Below are positions 5,282 through 9,272 of a DNA stretch of 9,272 nt, in pieces. Under the pieces are notes generated by a model, which was not told where the DNA came from, made no database searches, and saw only the letters and a list, made by a program, of their open reading frames with translations. Position numbers and translations under genes: made by a program. This DNA is from JALTID01 sp027004335 [NCBI: bacterium] (GTDB lineage: Bacteria; JALSQH01), in assembly GCA_027004335.1 (NCBI GenBank), contig JALTID010000155.1, positions 1 through 9,272 on the forward strand, read 5' to 3'. How positions within the stretch are numbered: position 1 is the first letter of the stretch; every line of letters begins with the position of its first letter.

Positions 5282-8012
5282 TACTTTCCCCCTTTGTTTC
5301 CTCAAATAGAAAAGATTCCAGCGGGTTGCTTAGCTGAAATTCACCATATTCTGAAAAATTTCCAACATCCTCAAGTTTTTCCTCTCTTCCATTAACCTTA
5401 AAGATCTTAAATTTGCCCTCCAGGCCCAATCTAAATTTAATTTTTTCTTTCAAATGAAACGGATTGTAAAATTCTGCCACAATACCTCTATATCTTAAAC
5501 TATTACGCAGGAGTACAAGAAAATCTTTTTGATCTAACGAAAAAAATGTTTTTTCTCCCTCAGCTTTTGAAGAAATCACTTCACCCATGACTCCATTTTC
5601 AAAATAAAAACCATACCTCAGCATATCTTCATTACTCAGGCTCTCGGCAGGGTAAAGAAGATATCTGCTTCTATATCCATTCTTTTCTTCGCACCATGCT
5701 CCTAAATTAGCGCATTCTTCAAGTTTTGCATTTCTCAGGAGAACCGCCTCTATTACACCATCCTTATCCACCCTCCATGCTCTGTTACCAGCAGAAGCAA
5801 AAAGAACATCAGGCATATTCTCCGAATATAGTTTCAGCCATCCTTCCACCGGCCAGTAGGTTGGGGAATAGAAACTTTCCCTTTTTCTCTCATAAACACC
5901 ACCGGGCAGATGGGCTAAAAATTTATCACCAGCAAGAGCAGTTTCAAATCTTGAGACCCATGCTACATGCTCGGGAAGATCTCCCTCCGGTGTTATCTCT
6001 GTCTCAAAAAGAAGCAGAGGAGAATCAGGAAAAAACCAGATAATTTTTTCTACAGAAAAACCTTCATATTTCCCGTTGTATTTTACCCCCCAACGAAAAG
6101 GCTGTTGGTCCAGAATTTCAAACTGTGTCTCTGATGGAGTTGCTGGAATAGAAGTATAATCCCCACATGGCAATTCCATTCCCATTCTGTAAGGACCACC
6201 ATTATCCTTATAAAGAAGAAGCTGATTTCCTCTTGCATTAAATATCAACTTCTTTGATTGAAAAGATAATTCAATTATATCACCAGTAGATTTCTCAATC
6301 TGCACAGGATCATAATAGGCAGTTCTCACCTCAATATAATCACCATAGTCCCCCTCCACAACAAAGGGTGAAGTGTTAATATCAACATTATTCAACCTTA
6401 TTATTTTCATGGTTCCACCAGTGATGGATAAATCAACAACAAGCTTCCCACTTTTTACATTACCATCAGAATATATCTCATCCGGAAAGACTTGACCTTT
6501 ACCTCTCTCCTCTATAAAACCAGGACTCTGATACTTATCTGGAAGGGTCACATCAATTTCATCATAATATCTCACATCAAAAGGAAAGGGATTTAATATC
6601 ACCAGCGTAGGATCACCCTCCTCCGAATTGATATAAGATCTTATAATTTTTCCTGCTAATTGATTTGACTCAGCTTTCAGTTTCTCTCCATCCGGGAGTT
6701 GTTCACCATAATATACAGCAGGAACGCTTGTTCCCGGGATCCAGTCATGATGATCAATCAAAACCGCCTGCTCCCAGATGCTTTTTATTTCTCCATAAAA
6801 ATCTTCTTTGTTTTCAAAGGTAGAAAAAACATTTACCATTTCAGCGGCAGTCAAGTTTTCTGTAATAACAGTAGAATGTTCTTTCAAAACAGGATGATAC
6901 GAGTAGAAACCTGTCCACAATGGATTTAAATCCGCTTGAAAAACTGGAATATTTTTTTCGTCACTTTCAGCCATCTTCATAAAATCAGCAAAGGTGGCAG
7001 TTACAGCATAGACCCCTGTCTCTCTATATCTTCTTCTATTCCACAGATCAGCATACTCTGCAAGATGAATATGAGGCGATTGAAAATCACATCCCACGGG
7101 GACAAAAAGATATTTTCTATTTTTAGAAAAGGGGGCAAGGTCATTTATATAACCTTCTATTCTTTTCAGGATAAGATCCTCATTATTTGAATCATCCGTC
7201 AATCTTGCACCGGGAAGTGTCACGGGAGAAACAGAATCAATATCATCACCCTGACAGTATGTAAGAGGCATCCAGTATGCAAGTACTTTACCACCCCCCG
7301 GACCCACCCATCGAAAAAGAGATATTCCATCTTTTAAAAAATATTCTCCATGAGAACCTTTTCTATATCCTGAATCTCCATACAATTTTTCCATAATACC
7401 CTTTAATTCCCATGACATAAAAGCCGTTGCCCCATCAATTCTTGAGAATCCCACATATTTATACCCCAGATATGAAAGGATATCTGGAAGGGTCGCTGAA
7501 TGACCAAAACTATCAGGCTGCCATGCAGCTATGGGGAAGCCACCAAGATTCTCATTAACCCACAAATTCCCCAGCACCCAATCCATGATAAGCATATCCG
7601 GGGTAGGAAGTAGAGTATCAGGACTGGTAAACCCACCCCCCACAATCTGAAGACGGTTCTCCCTGTAATATTTCAACATCTCCTCCCTCTTCTCAGGATG
7701 GTCATCCCAATACCTTTTTAAAAAAGCGATCTCACAAATGGAATATGTATTCTTATTGTTATATCTTAAATGTACAAGAGAATCATTTATTATTCCCTCC
7801 ACATTTTCTCTATAATATCCATCAAAGGTTTTCTGCCAGTTAATATCCCAGTGGGAAGATTGTGAGAGAACAAGAACTTTTTGGGCACCTGCTGGAATCC
7901 CAAGAGATTGCTTCAGATTCTCGCTTTCCTTACTACCACAGCCATTTTCAAAACCCAAGAAAACAATAGCACCTGTAGATATGAGAAAATTTAAAAAATC
8001 TCTCCTATTCAT
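5274..8012 (-). CDS. GH38-family alpha-mannosidase, exported, twin-arginine/lipoprotein-type leader
   Basis: This 912-aa enzyme probably hydrolyses alpha-mannosides outside the cytoplasm. The leader MNRRDFLNFL has the twin arginine and hydrophobic core of a Tat signal and ends at Cys25 (FENGCGS). A Tat-exported lipoprotein is plausible, though Glu at -3 is not a classic lipobox. The GH38 catalytic domain spans about 45-345: SSHWDINW gives zinc ligands His54 and Asp56, and WQPDSFGHS gives Asp167, the expected nucleophile and third ligand. The middle domain (about 365-450) has GFYSYHPVLKEHS and then IDHHDWIPGTS, whose His421/His422 includes the fourth zinc ligand. The remainder is the GH38 C-terminal beta-sandwich. 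All catalytic features are present. The ATG is confirmed by AAGGAGGT at 8020-8027 and overlaps the tilS stop by 8 nt; its own TAG lies within the first codons of the decayed copy downstream. The physiological substrate and exact linkage cannot be read from sequence. Confidence 0.9.
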   Translation of the reverse strand: MNRRDFLNFLISTGAIVFLGFENGCGSKESENLKQSLGIPAGAQKVLVLSQSSHWDINWQKTFDGYYRENVEGIINDSLVHLRYNNKNTYSICEIAFLKRYWDDHPEKREEMLKYYRENRLQIVGGGFTSPDTLLPTPDMLIMDWVLGNLWVNENLGGFPIAAWQPDSFGHSATLPDILSYLGYKYVGFSRIDGATAFMSWELKGIMEKLYGDSGYRKGSHGEYFLKDGISLFRWVGPGGGKVLAYWMPLTYCQGDDIDSVSPVTLPGARLTDDSNNEDLILKRIEGYINDLAPFSKNRKYLFVPVGCDFQSPHIHLAEYADLWNRRRYRETGVYAVTATFADFMKMAESDEKNIPVFQADLNPLWTGFYSYHPVLKEHSTVITENLTAAEMVNVFSTFENKEDFYGEIKSIWEQAVLIDHHDWIPGTSVPAVYYGEQLPDGEKLKAESNQLAGKIIRSYINSEEGDPTLVILNPFPFDVRYYDEIDVTLPDKYQSPGFIEERGKGQVFPDEIYSDGNVKSGKLVVDLSITGGTMKIIRLNNVDINTSPFVVEGDYGDYIEVRTAYYDPVQIEKSTGDIIELSFQSKKLIFNARGNQLLLYKDNGGPYRMGMELPCGDYTSIPATPSETQFEILDQQPFRWGVKYNGKYEGFSVEKIIWFFPDSPLLLFETEITPEGDLPEHVAWVSRFETALAGDKFLAHLPGGVYERKRESFYSPTYWPVEGWLKLYSENMPDVLFASAGNRAWRVDKDGVIEAVLLRNAKLEECANLGAWCEEKNGYRSRYLLYPAESLSNEDMLRYGFYFENGVMGEVISSKAEGEKTFFSLDQKDFLVLLRNSLRYRGIVAEFYNPFHLKEKIKFRLGLEGKFKIFKVNGREEKLEDVGNFSEYGEFQLSNPLESFLFEETKGESSG

Positions 8013-9272
8013 TACTAATACCTCCTTTTCTCAGTTCTGCCGAAAGGAAAAATTCTTCACCTTTACATTCATATTTTACCTCAACACCGGGAACCCACAC
8101 AATTTCACCTTCAGAATTCAGAATCACAGGTAACAATTTCCTCGTTATCTTCCCAATTTTTTTATTAGCAAAAATATCTTTGAGTTTTTTTTCAATCACT
8201 CTATGACCATATCTGATTTTCATTCTATCTCCCGGAGAATAACGCCTGATTGTTAACATGCCATCCTTAAAACAATCTTTTTTAATACCCTGGACAAATC
8301 CATCTTTCAGAGGATCCATAGAAGCATTAATCTGCCACAGCTCAAGTTTCAATGAGTCAGGAATCTTAATTGAGATACTCTCCTCCATCAAAAGGTATTT
8401 AAAACTTCCTGGACAGATAAGGAGAAAATCAAAAAATGTAAAGACCGTAACTTTCCTGAAAAAATCTCTATAAAATTCCCTGCCACCTCCTAACAACTCA
8501 TCAATTTGATTTACAAATTCAAAATTTCCTCCTCCCTCAAGCCCCACTCTGGATGCGAGATCCCTTAAAATTTCACCCTTTTCAAAGAAACTTAATCCCC
8601 TCAAGCAATCAATTTTACAACCATAACATCCCCATCCATATCTCCGGCAATTCTCCTTCATTAAAGAATGAATATGATGCCTGAGAAATTTTTCAGTCTC
8701 ATAAAAAAGAAGATACTGCGCCTCTCCTATCTTTCTATATAAATCATAACCCAGTTTAGATGAAATATACGGGATTATATCAAGTCTAATCAAATTCCTC
8801 GTATACCTTTTTGAAAAATTGGTACGATCTAGACGAAAAGGAATATTTTTCTCATTGAGGAACTTGATAATCTCCTCTTTCTTAATGACTAACATTGGTC
8901 TCACTATTTTCCCCCTTATCGGGGGTATGCCAATGAGTCCCTTTAAGCCTGCCCCCCTAAAAAAATTAAAAATAACTGTTTCAACATTATCATTCAAATT
9001 ATGGGCAGTAAAAATATAATCGTAACCATGTTCAAATTCTTTAAAAAAGCTGTATCTTACTCTCCTCGCCGCTTCTTCAAGGGTCTCACCCTGCCTCTTC
9101 AAAGCAGGAACATCCACTTTTCTCCATAACAGGGCAACGCCATTTTTATATGCCAATTCCCTAACAAACTCTTCATCCAGATCACTTTCTTTGCCTCTTA
9201 TCCCATGATTAAGATGAATAAGAGTAAGATCAAAATCCAATTTATCTTTTCTATCCAGCAGATAATAAAATA
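8005..9272 (-). CDS. tilS: tRNA(Ile)-lysidine synthase (N-terminus outside the window)
   Basis: TilS attaches lysine to C34 of the CAU anticodon of tRNA-Ile, turning AUG decoding into AUA decoding. The frame is open to the window edge (421 residues visible), so the TTG at 9240 is not the real start: upstream codons read FYYLLDRKDKLDFDLTL in good agreement with the family. The ATP-binding SGGxDS loop lies just beyond the edge. Visible marks are HLNHGIRGKESD, then TLEEAARRVRYSFF, AHNLNDNVETVIFNFFRGAGLKGL (the H-x-x-D/N-D-x-x-E-T block) and RPMLVIKKEEI. Near the end, RRYSPGDRMK, EKKLKDIFANKKIGKITRKLLPVI and IVWVPGVEV belong to the TilS C-terminal domain, so this is the long form. Between the two lies a cysteine cluster, C-x6-C-x2-C-x3-C (8649-8605), that is not a usual TilS feature as far as I know. 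The TAG stop overlaps the mannosidase ATG by 8 nt. Confidence 0.93.
   Translation of the reverse strand, partial: FYYLLDRKDKLDFDLTLIHLNHGIRGKESDLDEEFVRELAYKNGVALLWRKVDVPALKRQGETLEEAARRVRYSFFKEFEHGYDYIFTAHNLNDNVETVIFNFFRGAGLKGLIGIPPIRGKIVRPMLVIKKEEIIKFLNEKNIPFRLDRTNFSKRYTRNLIRLDIIPYISSKLGYDLYRKIGEAQYLLFYETEKFLRHHIHSLMKENCRRYGWGCYGCKIDCLRGLSFFEKGEILRDLASRVGLEGGGNFEFVNQIDELLGGGREFYRDFFRKVTVFTFFDFLLICPGSFKYLLMEESISIKIPDSLKLELWQINASMDPLKDGFVQGIKKDCFKDGMLTIRRYSPGDRMKIRYGHRVIEKKLKDIFANKKIGKITRKLLPVILNSEGEIVWVPGVEVKYECKGEEFFLSAELRKGGISNE
8020..8027 (-). promoter_or_regulatory. Ribosome binding site of the mannosidase, within the tilS 3' end
   Basis: AAGGAGGT lies 7 nt before the ATG at 8012-8010 and inside the last codons of tilS. 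It fixes the mannosidase start and implies coupled translation. Confidence 0.85.

Noticed and set aside
5726-6043. 105-codon open frame antisense to the mannosidase
   Set aside because: Low-complexity shadow translation, with no sign of a gene.
9238-9240. TTG at 9240 as the start of tilS
   Set aside because: The frame is open to the window edge with family-like residues (FYYLL...), and the essential ATP loop must lie upstream. The gene is cut by the window.
1-9272. CRISPR arrays, insertion sequences, tRNA or rRNA genes, riboswitches
   Set aside because: No regularly spaced repeats, transposase-like frames, terminal inverted repeats or recognisable RNA folds were seen by reading both strands.

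Overview
The window is AT-rich bacterial DNA with strong Shine-Dalgarno sequences, very tight gene packing, frequent AGA/AGG arginine codons and Lys/Glu-rich proteins. This fits a bacterium, possibly thermophilic and from a poorly sampled lineage; the DAHP synthase is of the class known from Thermotoga. The taxonomic guess is inference only.

Layout. At the left edge, a minus-strand gene for a lipoprotein enters the window (1-452). Its last visible residues carry a GFGENFD motif that suggests a GH31 family glycosidase. A 126-bp divergent spacer (453-578) holds two head-to-head sigma70-type promoters. The right-hand promoter lies inside an imperfect inverted repeat and sits so close to the next ATG that the mRNA is probably leaderless. 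To the right run a GAF-GGDEF diguanylate cyclase (579-1607) and a type I-beta DAHP synthase, aroF (1621-2634), as a two-gene operon. aroF collides tail-to-tail with nadE, and their stop codons overlap by 4 bp.

From the right edge leftward runs a minus-strand operon in which each start overlaps the preceding stop: tilS (N-terminus outside the window), an intact 912-aa GH38 alpha-mannosidase with a twin-arginine/lipoprotein-type leader (5274-8012), a decayed tandem paralogue of that mannosidase (4361-5281), and glutamine-dependent NAD+ synthetase nadE (2631-4364).

The main discovery is the stretch between the mannosidase and nadE. It first looks like a small 151-aa hypothetical gene plus non-coding DNA. 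Read in the right frames, it is a whole second GH38 gene worn down by a frameshift in the leader, a large deletion of the catalytic domain, smaller in-frame deletions in the beta-sandwich half and a nonsense codon near the end. Both ends of the old gene are still recognisable: a GTG start overlapping the upstream stop, and a TGA overlapping the nadE ATG.

Together the genes point to a cell with surface-anchored glycosidases (GH38, probable GH31) encoded among housekeeping genes for tRNA modification, NAD synthesis and the shikimate pathway. No mobile element, CRISPR array or RNA gene was seen, and nothing that amounts to a new defence or mobile system.
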